Shown: positions 24,548 to 31,346, counted from the first letter of the stretch. The stretch is 33,396 bases of DNA from Nitrospira sp. (GCA_005116945.1 SWDH01000040.1:121505-154900), one strand, 5' to 3'. A program made the numbers and translations. The notes: generated from the sequence alone by a model not told the origin.

Positions 24548-24775
24548 TTATTCCGCCAGCTTCTTCAACGCTCTGCCGTATCTGCGATTTCCATTTTCCA
24601 GGGCTTCTAGAAATTTCTTTCTGCGAGCATCAGCATGCACTGGTGTCACAACCAAACTTTTTCGGTCGATCGTAATATCAAGGAAGGTCTCTGCATCAAT
24701 ATGCAATAAGTCGAGAGTTGGGCGATCGATTACGAGGGCTAGGTTATTGCCGCGTTTGACCAGTCGCTTAAACAT
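24548..24775 (-). CDS. AbrB/MazE-type antitoxin-like protein, no toxin partner visible
   Basis: The 75-residue protein has a SpoVT-AbrB-like swapped-hairpin pattern: MFKRLVKRGNNLALVIDRPT (1-20) and LLHIDAETFLDITIDRKSLVVTPV. The C-terminal part is basic (ARRKKFLEALENGNRRYG). Such proteins bind DNA as dimers and are usually antitoxins. No toxin frame follows within the 320 bases downstream, which are palindrome-filled, so it is an orphan or a chromosomal regulator. GGGGAGG lies about 7 bases before ATG 24775. Confidence 0.8.
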   Translation of the reverse strand: MFKRLVKRGNNLALVIDRPTLDLLHIDAETFLDITIDRKSLVVTPVHADARRKKFLEALENGNRRYGRALKKLAE

Positions 24776-24885
24776 CTGTAGACCTCCCCTTATGCCACTA
24801 TGGTTTAAATAGGCTTTAGGAATAGCACCTCCTATTACCGTGGTAAAGTCTGATTCTGCCCGATGTTACAGACCCTCTACTTTAC

Positions 24886-24938
24886 CCGTTCTCCCTCCCA
24901 GGGATGGAGGCTGATTGATCTTCCACTGCGCCGCGTCC
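24886..24938 (+). repeat. Left half of a family A palindrome (copy 5)
   Basis: GGGATGGAGGCTGATTGATC (from 24901) matches the left arms of copies 1 and 4, with a similar CGTTCTCCCTC flank. After CACTGCGCCGCGTCCA the similarity ends and no right arm follows. Confidence 0.75.
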
Positions 24939-24972
24939 ATTCGTAGTTCTTTCCCTTTTCTATGCCAACCAA

Positions 24973-25065
24973 GCAAGGACGTGAGGAGCTTTTGACTGCG
25001 GCCGTCGAGCGAGGCCCTTCGGAGGGCGCGCGCTCCGGGAGCAAAGAAAGCTCTCACGCCCTTGC
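24973..25065. repeat. 93-bp palindrome (family A, copy 6)
   Basis: Outer arms GCAAGGACGTGAGGAGCTTT and the complement of AAAGCTCTCACGCCCTTGC pair. Inside, GAGCG pairs with CGCTC and GCCCT with AGGGC around TCGG. Both inner stems differ from copies 1-3 by paired changes. Confidence 0.85.
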
Positions 25066-25080
25066 GTCTCCCCTTCTGAG

Positions 25081-25120
25081 CGTGCGCGCTCCGCGAGCAG
25101 GAGGACGACCAGGCCGCCCC
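25081..25120 (+). repeat. Right half of a family A palindrome (copy 7)
   Basis: CGTGCGCGCTCCGCGAGCAG followed by GAGGACGACCAGGCCGCCCC resembles the right half of copy 3 (23386-23428). The left half is missing. Confidence 0.65.
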
Positions 25121-25180
25121 CTCTCCCCCTCTATTGGGGAATACCTTCCAACCTCCAGACTCCGTACACTCTGCTCCTCA

Positions 25181-25543
25181 ATGGAACAGACCAGACCCTA
25201 CCAACGCAGCCTCTATCGCCTGCCGGTCACCTACCCGACCATGTACTGTGTGACCGCGACGGTCGGCGAAGGGACAATTACGAATCTTTCGGCGATGGGA
25301 TGCACGGTCGAAGCGGATCAACCTCTGCTGGCAAACCAGCGTATTGCATTGCGCCTGATGCTCCCCGATCAACTCGAGTCGCTGCCGATCGATGAAGCCC
25401 ATGTGCGGTGGGTGAATGGCAATCTGGCCGGGATCGAATTCATTCAAGTGGAACGTGTCGCAAACCTCCGGCTGCATGCGTTCATCTGGGACGGAATGGT
25501 CCAACGCTTCCACGCGATTCAACAAAAACGGGCAACGTCTTAG
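25181..25543 (+). CDS. PilZ domain protein
   Basis: The 120-residue protein is a single PilZ domain. It shows the cyclic di-GMP binding motif RSLYR (R9-xxx-R13) and NLSAMG (35-40, the D/N-x-S-x-x-G motif), and a beta-barrel pattern ending VRWVNGNLAGIEFIQV. It is therefore likely to bind cyclic di-GMP and relay the signal to an unknown partner. I use ATG 25181; the frame is open further upstream but runs through palindromic repeats. There is no nearby motility or polysaccharide gene to suggest a target. Confidence 0.88.
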   Translation: MEQTRPYQRSLYRLPVTYPTMYCVTATVGEGTITNLSAMGCTVEADQPLLANQRIALRLMLPDQLESLPIDEAHVRWVNGNLAGIEFIQVERVANLRLHAFIWDGMVQRFHAIQQKRATS

Positions 25544-25699
25544 CCTTCCTCTTCACTCCAACTGTTTTCCCTTCATCGCCAGGCAGAGCCATCCCATTCC
25601 ATCAATACGATCGACCTCCCTTGTGCAAAGCAGGTAGGGCATGGATTCATCCCCAAGTTGGCACTCGACCTCCTGGACTTAGTTGACCTACCCTCTCCT

Positions 25700-25735
25700 G
25701 GCGTGAGGGTGGCCCCTTGCCTCACCCCTCACGCC
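25700..25735. promoter_or_regulatory. 12-bp hairpin overlapping a predicted -35 box
   Basis: GGCGTGAGGGTG (25700-25711) pairs with CACCCCTCACGCC (25723-25735) with one bulged base. There is no T-run, so it is not a standard terminator. It covers the -35 and spacer of the predicted promoter at 25717-25746 and could be an operator or a weak terminator for the PilZ gene. Confidence 0.5.
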
Positions 25736-25746
25736 TTCGCTATACT
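25717..25746 (+). promoter_or_regulatory. Predicted promoter of the PHD-like finger gene, leaderless
   Basis: TTGCCT (25717-25722) and TATACT (25741-25746) are 18 bases apart. The -10 ends 7 bases before ATG 25754, and no ribosome-binding site is present, so the transcript is probably leaderless. Confidence 0.45.
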
Positions 25747-25753
25747 TCGTACT

Positions 25754-26041
25754 ATGAGTATTAGAAACGCGGGCGGGGACTGGGAACCGATGCTGCTGGG
25801 GATTGAAGCCCGCCAGTGTAAGGTCTGTAAGGAAGAACTCTATCGCAACAAAACGTTTTTCAGCGGCGGCTGGTCTCGCTGCGCCCTGTGCGAGGACTTT
25901 GTCCATTACAGCTGCCTGGCCAGTGGGAAAGTCTCGTTCTTAAAAGCCCGCCCCCGTGTATGTAAGGTCTGCCGTACGGCTCAAGAGAGCACTCCGTCCT
26001 CTCCGCCGAAGCCAGCGATTCCGGTGGCCGTCGGGTCGTGA
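25754..26041 (+). CDS. Small protein with a C4HC3 (PHD-like) zinc finger
   Basis: I do not recognise the family. The 95-residue protein has eight potential zinc ligands: C22-x2-C25, C43-x2-C46, H51-x2-C54 and C70-x2-C73. The order and spacing (C4HC3, four residues between the second pair and the histidine) match the cross-brace of PHD fingers, which are mainly eukaryotic; a C1- or RING-like finger is also possible. The C-terminus is proline-rich and disordered. ATG 25754 follows a TATACT by 7 bases. The next gene, a membrane protein, overlaps by 4 bases (GTGA), so the two are probably co-translated. Confidence 0.7.
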   Translation: MSIRNAGGDWEPMLLGIEARQCKVCKEELYRNKTFFSGGWSRCALCEDFVHYSCLASGKVSFLKARPRVCKVCRTAQESTPSSPPKPAIPVAVGS

Positions 26042-26376
26042 CTCCCCACACACAATCAAGCTCAATAGAAGCCCGTCGTGGCTGGCGTCATGCCTTCTTC
26101 CCAGACTCAGTCCGGTTCGTCTTCGCGCCGCTGGTTCTCTTCTTTAGTGGATGGTACACGACGAAGTTTCTCCTCAGCGGCGCCTACACCTGGCCGCGAA
26201 CGAGTCAAACTTTTGCGATCACGCTTATTGTCATCATCCTCTCCCGTGAGTTCGTCTACAAGGAGCAGCTGTCACACCATGCCGCGCCAGGCCGTGCGTG
26301 GGCAGCATTGGTCTATTCCTGCGTACTCCCTTACGTGATCGGCGTGGTGGTCGTGTTGACGCTGTGGGCGGTCTAA
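26038..26376 (+). CDS. Small membrane protein, function unknown
   Basis: The 112-residue protein starts with GTG 26038, overlapping the stop of the zinc-finger gene. After a basic N-terminus of about 25 residues it has three membrane segments: about 26-50 (VRFVFAPLVLFFSGWYTTKF), 57-70 (TFAITLIVIILSRE) and 87-111 (AALVYSCVLPYVIGVVVVL). I do not recognise the family. Coupling to the zinc-finger protein suggests that the two act together, but no function can be given. Confidence 0.65.
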   Translation: MTPHTQSSSIEARRGWRHAFFPDSVRFVFAPLVLFFSGWYTTKFLLSGAYTWPRTSQTFAITLIVIILSREFVYKEQLSHHAAPGRAWAALVYSCVLPYVIGVVVVLTLWAV

Positions 26377-26384
26377 GAAGTTCG

Positions 26385-26489
26385 TTGTTTGGTGTGTCTG
26401 GTCTGTCTAGTTTTTTTGGTTGGACGAAACTTGAACCACACAAACCAAATACATAAAACAAACCAGATGAACGAGACAGACGCGTAAGG
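26385..26489. repeat. Low-complexity inverted region, TG-rich then AC-rich
   Basis: The first half (for example TTTGGTGTGTCTGGTCTGTC) is made of G and T, the second (AACCACACAAACCAAATAC and AACAAACCAGATG) of A and C. The halves are approximate reverse complements, so a long imperfect hairpin can form between the membrane protein gene and the next gene. It may be another palindromic element type or a terminator. Confidence 0.5.
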
Positions 26490-26496
26490 ACGATCA

Positions 26497-26865
26497 ATGA
26501 CAGAGATTATCCGCAGTGGAGCGTTTCTCCAACAATGTTGGTCGGTCCATCCACTCTGTCTGACCGTGAAGCGCGTCGAGCCGGATCGGATTGTGGTGGT
26601 CACGTGTAGCTCCTGCCGGATGGTGCACCGGGTGACCACCGGCGCGATCACCAGACACATCTCGACAGGGGACGCCTCCTTGCCCGCACAGGAGATTACG
26701 CAGCCGGATGGGCTCATGGCGCTCAAACACTGCTTGGGAGCCCATGCTCTTGCCCTATCGGTTCGAGAGATGGACGTGTTTCAAGATGCGGTGTGGGTCC
26801 GCTGTGCAGAATGCCGTTCACAGTTCAACTTGGTAGTCTCCCAGTTCGAAACACATCAGAAATAG
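26497..26865 (+). CDS. Hypothetical protein with two CxxC pairs
   Basis: The 122-residue protein begins MTEIIRSGAFLQQCW. It seems to be an internal duplication: two halves each have a short lead (HPLCLTVKRVEPDRIVVVTC and HALALSVREMDVFQDAVWVR) followed by CSSC or CAEC, so four cysteines could hold one zinc. I do not recognise the family. AAGGACG lies about 5 bases before ATG 26497. It follows the TG/AC-rich region and may share a transcript with the next gene. Confidence 0.65.
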   Translation: MTEIIRSGAFLQQCWSVHPLCLTVKRVEPDRIVVVTCSSCRMVHRVTTGAITRHISTGDASLPAQEITQPDGLMALKHCLGAHALALSVREMDVFQDAVWVRCAECRSQFNLVVSQFETHQK

Positions 26866-26901
26866 CCCGCCCCTTTCAAGCCAGTAACCCAACCGGTGAC
26901 T

Positions 26902-27516
26902 ATGCCATTACAGTTTACAGACGAAGAAGCGGCCTTGATGGCTGACCGACAGTTCTTCCTCGCCAAAGCGCAGATCATGGTAAAGGTGCGCAACTTACTT
27001 GGGCTTACACACGAGGCCTTGAAACAGGAAGTCGCGTCGGCTGCTCTTGTCACGCCACCAGACTTCGATCCCGCCAACTGCCACTTCGTGAAAGGAGAGG
27101 CTCTCGAATCCTTTCCCTATCAATATCTCGACTTCCCGAAACACTTCCATGACTCAAACTCCTTTACCTTTCGGACACTCTTTTGGTGGGGACACCACAT
27201 CGTGTGCGCCTTGCTGTTGGAAGGGGAAGGGATCAAACAGCACAAGGTACGGATCGTGAACCGGTTTCATCAACTTGCCGGGCAAGGGCTGGAACTGTCG
27301 TTGGCGCCGACATTGTGGGAATGGAAGCGTGGCGAGGGATATACGTTGCCGATCACTCACGATCGCAAGGCGCAAATAGCCGCCGTGCTGGCTGAACGGT
27401 CTTTTGTGAAGATCGTTCGCTTCCTGCCGTTCACCGATCCTCGAGTGCAATCGGGCTTCATGCCAGAATTCAGCCGCGAGACCTTTCGGGCGCTCCTGCC
27501 AATCGTGACTCGTTAG
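26902..27516 (+). CDS. Hypothetical protein, 204 residues
   Basis: The protein is soluble, with no signal peptide or membrane segment. It begins MPLQFTDEEAALMADRQFF and contains WWGHHIVCALLLEGEGIKQH in the middle. I do not recognise a family. ATG 26902 is my choice; a GTG at 26896 adds two residues. It ends just before a palindrome-rich intergenic region. Good codon bias throughout and no overlap with other frames support it as a real gene. Confidence 0.65.
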   Translation: MPLQFTDEEAALMADRQFFLAKAQIMVKVRNLLGLTHEALKQEVASAALVTPPDFDPANCHFVKGEALESFPYQYLDFPKHFHDSNSFTFRTLFWWGHHIVCALLLEGEGIKQHKVRIVNRFHQLAGQGLELSLAPTLWEWKRGEGYTLPITHDRKAQIAAVLAERSFVKIVRFLPFTDPRVQSGFMPEFSRETFRALLPIVTR

Positions 27517-27571
27517 TTGGCTGCGAAGACCTATGCCGCCTCGCTAGATGATCAATGGCCTGCACATTCTC

Positions 27572-27781
27572 GCAGGATGCTCAAACAGACCGGACTTCTC
27601 ACCCTCCCTACCCTGGCGCGCCGAGACGCGCCTTGCCCCAAGTAAGGCCGCAGCCAATGAACGCACCGGCGTAGCATACCCACCCACCCCACGCTGTTTT
27701 GGCAGCGTGTTCTCCGAGTGGGCTACGTTGAGGATGCGTTCAAGGCGAGAGCGCCGCTGATGGCCTGTTTCGGCATCCTGC
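27572..27781. repeat. 210-bp palindromic element (family B type, copy 2)
   Basis: The outer arms GCAGGATGCTCAAACAG and CTGTTTCGGCATCCTGC pair over 17 bases with two mismatches. Inside, TGAACGCA pairs with TGCGTTCA, and the centre has a perfect CACGCTG/CAGCGTG hairpin. GGCCGCAGC followed later by CGTTGAGG and GGCGAGAG recalls the order seen in 16867-16989. A family C unit appears inserted near the left arm. Confidence 0.75.
27596..27642 (+). repeat. Dispersed 47-bp unit (family C, copy 2)
   Basis: TTCTCACCCTCCC, GCGCGCCGAGACGCGCC and TTGCCCCAAG closely follow the unit at 17596-17644. Here it interrupts the left arm region of the 210-bp palindrome. Confidence 0.7.
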
Positions 27782-27866
27782 CTGTGCCGACATTTGTCTC
27801 TGATCAGCAACTTGGGTACACTGGGCCAACTTCAACAGTGCGGCGTCCAATTCTAAGGAGGTCGAT

Positions 27867-28526
27867 GTGGTGAAACAGGCAATGGGGCAACTGGGCGTCG
27901 GGATCATGCTCACAGCAGGTCTGCTGATGGGAACGGGATGCGGAGGTACCGGGAAAACGGTCAATCTTGATCTCCAGCAGAAACATGACGCCGTGCAATT
28001 CATGGAGACGGAACCAGTCAGAATTGTCATCGAATCATTTGAAGACCGGCGCCAGGAAAAGAATCGGCTCGGTCTGCGGACTCATTTGTGGGGCGGGGTG
28101 ACTTACTTCAATGTAGCGGGAGGGCGACCAGGAGACATGGTTGCCCAGATTCTCGCCGATCGTCTGAAAACGCGCGGATGGAAGAATCGAGCCTGGACTG
28201 TCCAGGTGACTCCCAGCGGGCTCACAACGAATCCGAACAATGCGGACATCGTGATCAGCGGACAGTTGCTCGATTTTTCTGCCAACGCCAAGAGTCGGCT
28301 CTTTTCAACAGTCGTCACCACGAACAGTAGGCTGGTCTTCACCGCGAAGAATATCGGCGACCAGAGTTCGACGACCCGAAGCATCGAAGGCGCACAACGT
28401 GAAACCCTGTTCTGGTATAGCGATGACGATGCCCAGCAGTTACTGGCGGCGACGTTGAAGGACGATATCGATCGGTACCTCGCGGAAACGACGATCGAGA
28501 ACAAGATGTTACGGTCGACACGTTGA
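27867..28526 (+). CDS. Lipoprotein, YajG-like
   Basis: The 219-residue protein begins MVKQAMGQLGVGIMLTAGLL and has the lipobox MGTGC at residues 21-25, so it is probably exported and lipid-anchored. The body shows VRIVIESFEDRRQEKNRLG, then a duplicated-looking alpha/beta pattern with ILADRLKTRGW and NADIVISGQLLDF, a layout seen in small envelope lipoproteins of the YajG and LPS-assembly kind. I would not give a function. GTG 27867 or GTG 27870 can start; AAGGAGG ends 5 or 8 bases before them. The out-of-frame ATG at 27865 stops at once. Confidence 0.75.
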   Translation: MVKQAMGQLGVGIMLTAGLLMGTGCGGTGKTVNLDLQQKHDAVQFMETEPVRIVIESFEDRRQEKNRLGLRTHLWGGVTYFNVAGGRPGDMVAQILADRLKTRGWKNRAWTVQVTPSGLTTNPNNADIVISGQLLDFSANAKSRLFSTVVTTNSRLVFTAKNIGDQSSTTRSIEGAQRETLFWYSDDDAQQLLAATLKDDIDRYLAETTIENKMLRSTR

Positions 28527-28552
28527 TAGACCGAGGGAATAGATGACACACC

Positions 28553-29614
28553 ATGCGTGAACGTCGTTGGGAAACGACAGCTCCGTTGACCTTCGACCAG
28601 GTCCTTGGTGTGGGCGAACGACTGGCTGCGTTAGGGTTGAAGCCGGCGGCGCCGTCAAAGGATGTCATCTGTTATGTCGAAGAATGGACGGTCAAGTCTC
28701 CTGAAGATTTCGAACAGCTGGACGGGTGGTCCACCGAAGATGTCACCCTCATCCATGTTCGAGAGGATTGGCGAGGCGATTTTTTTCTCCTGGCCGGGGC
28801 CTACCACACGGTCTATCAGCGCTATCAGGATGTCGGCACCTACTGTTCGATCAGTCACCCCTGGCGCATTCGCGATTCATTGCAATTGCACGACCCCCGC
28901 AGCATGCTCTGGCTCGGATTTCGCCACGCCCATTCGTTTATCCGCGTTCGACTCCAAACACAAGAGGTGATCACCCCAGGCGAAACACGAGGCGATGCCG
29001 AACGGGCACAGTGGCTGGAAGAACGTCGTACGTCGTTTCTCGAAGCGATCACGTTGTTGGAGCTTCCTATCGAGACATTGGTTGAGAAACAGCAGCTGGT
29101 GTTGCGGTCCGTCGATCCCTCCGTGCCTTTCTTCTGCTCCTGGCCCGACGCCTTCGGGCCCTGTCAGTTCGAATACAACACGGCAGACGCCTATGAATTT
29201 CTGGTGCCGGCCAGTAAGTTAGCCGCGACAGCCGCACCGGGACTAGTCGGCGTCAGAGCATACCTGACGGGTTTTTCTGACGTAGCACTTGTTGACTTTC
29301 AAGCGATTGAACCCACCGCCCGTTCCGCCTATCGCTGTTCAGTGCATTGTCCGTTCAGCGATATGCCGGAGATTCGATCTATCATCGAACCGGACGGCCG
29401 CCTTTACAGCACCCTCTGTGAGTTTCAAACACAGGAACTGCTCCCTGAATGTGATGACGCCTCAGCGATCATCGGCATGGTTGGATCGCACATAGGCTTC
29501 GGCATTGAGGCCCGCTTGAATAAGGCACCGCTGAAAGACGAGGCCATGGCGGCATGGGTGGAACGACTCATCGGTCACCCGGTGACTTATGCCCCCTTGC
29601 CCGCATTTGTGTGA
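28553..29614 (+). CDS. Hypothetical protein, 353 residues
   Basis: I do not recognise the family. The protein starts MRERRWETTAPLTFDQVLGV, has no signal or membrane segment, and appears to have two halves. The middle has FFLLAGAYHTVYQRYQDVG and a region rich in aromatic residues; the second half includes CSWPDAFGPCQFEYNTADA and VHCPFSDMPEIRSIIEPD. ATG 28553 is the first start after the lipoprotein stop, 27 bases before. It is probably co-transcribed with the lipoprotein gene. Length and codon use support a real gene. Confidence 0.7.
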   Translation: MRERRWETTAPLTFDQVLGVGERLAALGLKPAAPSKDVICYVEEWTVKSPEDFEQLDGWSTEDVTLIHVREDWRGDFFLLAGAYHTVYQRYQDVGTYCSISHPWRIRDSLQLHDPRSMLWLGFRHAHSFIRVRLQTQEVITPGETRGDAERAQWLEERRTSFLEAITLLELPIETLVEKQQLVLRSVDPSVPFFCSWPDAFGPCQFEYNTADAYEFLVPASKLAATAAPGLVGVRAYLTGFSDVALVDFQAIEPTARSAYRCSVHCPFSDMPEIRSIIEPDGRLYSTLCEFQTQELLPECDDASAIIGMVGSHIGFGIEARLNKAPLKDEAMAAWVERLIGHPVTYAPLPAFV

Positions 29615-29639
29615 TTGCCGTGATGCCTCCCTTCGCCCA

Positions 29640-29733
29640 CATTATTCATGAGCGCTTCTGCTGCAATCGCGGCTCCGGGTGTCTGTCTCGCAACGCGACT
29701 GCGCGATTTCGCAACGAACTGTCATGAATAATG
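29640..29733. repeat. 94-bp palindromic element with perfect 12-bp ends (family D)
   Basis: CATTATTCATGA (29640-29651) and TCATGAATAATG (29722-29733) are exact reverse complements. Between them lies a GC-rich stretch that also contains GCGCGATTTCGC. The element sits between two plus-strand genes. I saw no other copy in the window. Confidence 0.75.
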
Positions 29734-29834
29734 CGTGTTAGCGAGCCACGAATGCAGAAGGTGTGTGGTCGAGCCTCCGTTCCTGAATCCAACTTTTCAT
29801 TGAACAAACCAGAGAGATTTCGCACAGTGAGGGC

Positions 29835-30944
29835 ATGAGCCCGCTGGCCAAGGTCCAATCCGTTCTCGCCAGACCCTTCACGTCAGCGATCTTCTTTGTC
29901 TCAGGCGTTCTCTACGATACCTTGACGCTGACGCGCATCGATCGTCTGCAAGATAATCTGATTCTGCTCTTCTATCTCGTCGCACTCGGCTTTCTCGTCG
30001 TGCTCACCGGTCGTCATAGTGTGGCCACGGTGGAGCCGGCCGCACTCGGACCTCACGACTCATCAATCTCCAGATTCCTGATCAAGGCTACGCCCTACTA
30101 TCCGAAGGCCATGCAGTTTCTCTTCGGTGGACTATTCAGCGCCTATGCCATCTTCTACTCACGCAGTGCGACACTCACGGGCACCGGAGTCTTCCTAGGC
30201 CTGCTGGTTCTCCTGCTGATGGCCAATGAATTCTTGCGTGATCGCCTCATGAACGTACGCCTCCTCGTTGCGTTGCTCGCTTTGGCCAGCTTCAGCTTCT
30301 TCACCTTCTTTCTGCCTGTCATGGTCGGAACTATCGGAACCGGGGTGTTTCTGCTCGGAGCTGCGCTGAGTGTGGGAGTCACGCTACTCGCCGTGCAGCT
30401 GATCTATCGACGAAATCAGGACCGATCGCAGAAGAACGTGGTATCGGTCGGCGGACCGGCGACTGCCCTCATCGGTCTCTTGATCGGGTTCTATTTCTTG
30501 AATTGGATTCCACCCGTGCCACTTTCCATGAAGTTCGGCGGCATGTATCGCGAGGTGCAGAAGCAGGACGACCGGTTTGTGCTCAGTTTCGATCGCGAAT
30601 GGTATCAAGTGTGGAAGCGCTCGCAGAATCCTTTCCCAGCAGATGAACCGGTGTATTGCTTCACCGCCATTTTTGCCCCCGTGGCCCTGAACACAACCGT
30701 CTATCACCATTGGTACTTCCGTCCGAACGGCAGAACACCCTTCACCCATGCCGACAGAATTCCCATCAAGATTGCCGGCGGTCGCGAAGGCGGGTATCGT
30801 GCGTACACGTTCAAACAACGACTCGACCCCGGGGACTGGCGTGTGGACGTGGAAACCGAAGACGGACGAGTGGTCGGGCGAGTGTCTGTTGTGGTAGCAG
30901 AGCAAGGTGAGACAGGGGCCATACCCAGAACATTTTTATACTAA
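29835..30944 (+). CDS. Membrane protein with C-terminal DUF2914 domain
   Basis: The 369-residue protein has about six to seven membrane segments in residues 15-240, then a soluble C-terminal domain of DUF2914 type, with VYCFTAIFAPVALNTTVYHH, WYFRPNG, GREGGYRAYTFKQRLDPGDW and RVDVETEDGRVVGR. DUF2914 is thought to be an extracytoplasmic beta domain of unknown function. ATG 29835 is preceded by GTGAGGG. The next gene begins 3 bases after its stop, so they are probably one transcript. Confidence 0.85.
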   Translation: MSPLAKVQSVLARPFTSAIFFVSGVLYDTLTLTRIDRLQDNLILLFYLVALGFLVVLTGRHSVATVEPAALGPHDSSISRFLIKATPYYPKAMQFLFGGLFSAYAIFYSRSATLTGTGVFLGLLVLLLMANEFLRDRLMNVRLLVALLALASFSFFTFFLPVMVGTIGTGVFLLGAALSVGVTLLAVQLIYRRNQDRSQKNVVSVGGPATALIGLLIGFYFLNWIPPVPLSMKFGGMYREVQKQDDRFVLSFDREWYQVWKRSQNPFPADEPVYCFTAIFAPVALNTTVYHHWYFRPNGRTPFTHADRIPIKIAGGREGGYRAYTFKQRLDPGDWRVDVETEDGRVVGRVSVVVAEQGETGAIPRTFLY

Positions 30945-30947
30945 TCC

Positions 30948-31346
30948 ATGAAACGTCTGAGTGGTCTCACATTGCTTGAAGAACGAGAGGGAGCGGGAAC
31001 TCCCGCGAACAAAGGCGACCGTGTCCTATTCATTATGAGACTGTTCCTGAACAAGGGTGATGAGGTTCGACTGAACGAGACACAGGCAACACACCTTCCA
31101 AAGGAGATGATTCGAGTAGTTGATGGAGTGACATTAATCGATCGTACGGTCGTACTGGGACGTCGTGAGGTGATCGCCGGTGTCGAGCATGCCTTATTGG
31201 GCATGAAAGTCGGCGGCTATCGGAAAGTCCGCGTGAGTCCACACCTGGCCTATCGCGACAAAGGCATCCCGGATCTCATTCCTCCGAATGCGGTCTTGAT
31301 TTGTGAGATCTGGTTGCGCAACAGTGTGAGTGCTTTCCCCTCGTAA
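30948..31346 (+). CDS. FKBP-type peptidyl-prolyl cis-trans isomerase
   Basis: The 132-residue protein is a compact FKBP domain. The C-terminal half fits the family well: REVIAGVEHALLGMKVGGYR (77-96), VRVSPHLAYRDKGIPDLIPP and NAVLICEIWL. The N-terminus lacks a signal peptide, so it is cytoplasmic. The first strand region (GDRVLFIMRLFLNKGDEV) is close to the family V-x-Y-x-G-x-L-x-D-G pattern but lacks its tyrosine and glycine, so catalytic activity is uncertain. It starts 3 bases after the DUF2914 gene and precedes the DUF1499 gene by 19 bases. Confidence 0.8.
   Translation: MKRLSGLTLLEEREGAGTPANKGDRVLFIMRLFLNKGDEVRLNETQATHLPKEMIRVVDGVTLIDRTVVLGRREVIAGVEHALLGMKVGGYRKVRVSPHLAYRDKGIPDLIPPNAVLICEIWLRNSVSAFPS

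Larger units (their letters stand above)
24776..25180. other. Intergenic region with three family A copies or halves
   Basis: No gene is supported between the AbrB-like gene and the PilZ gene. The region holds a left half-copy (24886-24938), a full palindrome (24973-25065) and a right half-copy (25081-25120). An open frame that extends the PilZ gene upstream to 24962 runs straight through these repeats and is not real coding sequence. Confidence 0.55.
27517..27866. other. Intergenic region occupied by a large palindrome
   Basis: No gene is supported. Bases 27572-27781 form a 210-bp element, with a family C unit (27596-27642) near its left end. Open frames here are shadows. Confidence 0.55.

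Noticed and set aside
17695-25120. Family A palindromes as rho-independent terminators only
   Set aside because: They lack T-runs and several are not directly behind a gene; termination may be a side effect for the copy after cstA.
24962-25180. N-terminal extension of the PilZ protein
   Set aside because: The extension is translated from palindromic repeat copies 6 and 7.
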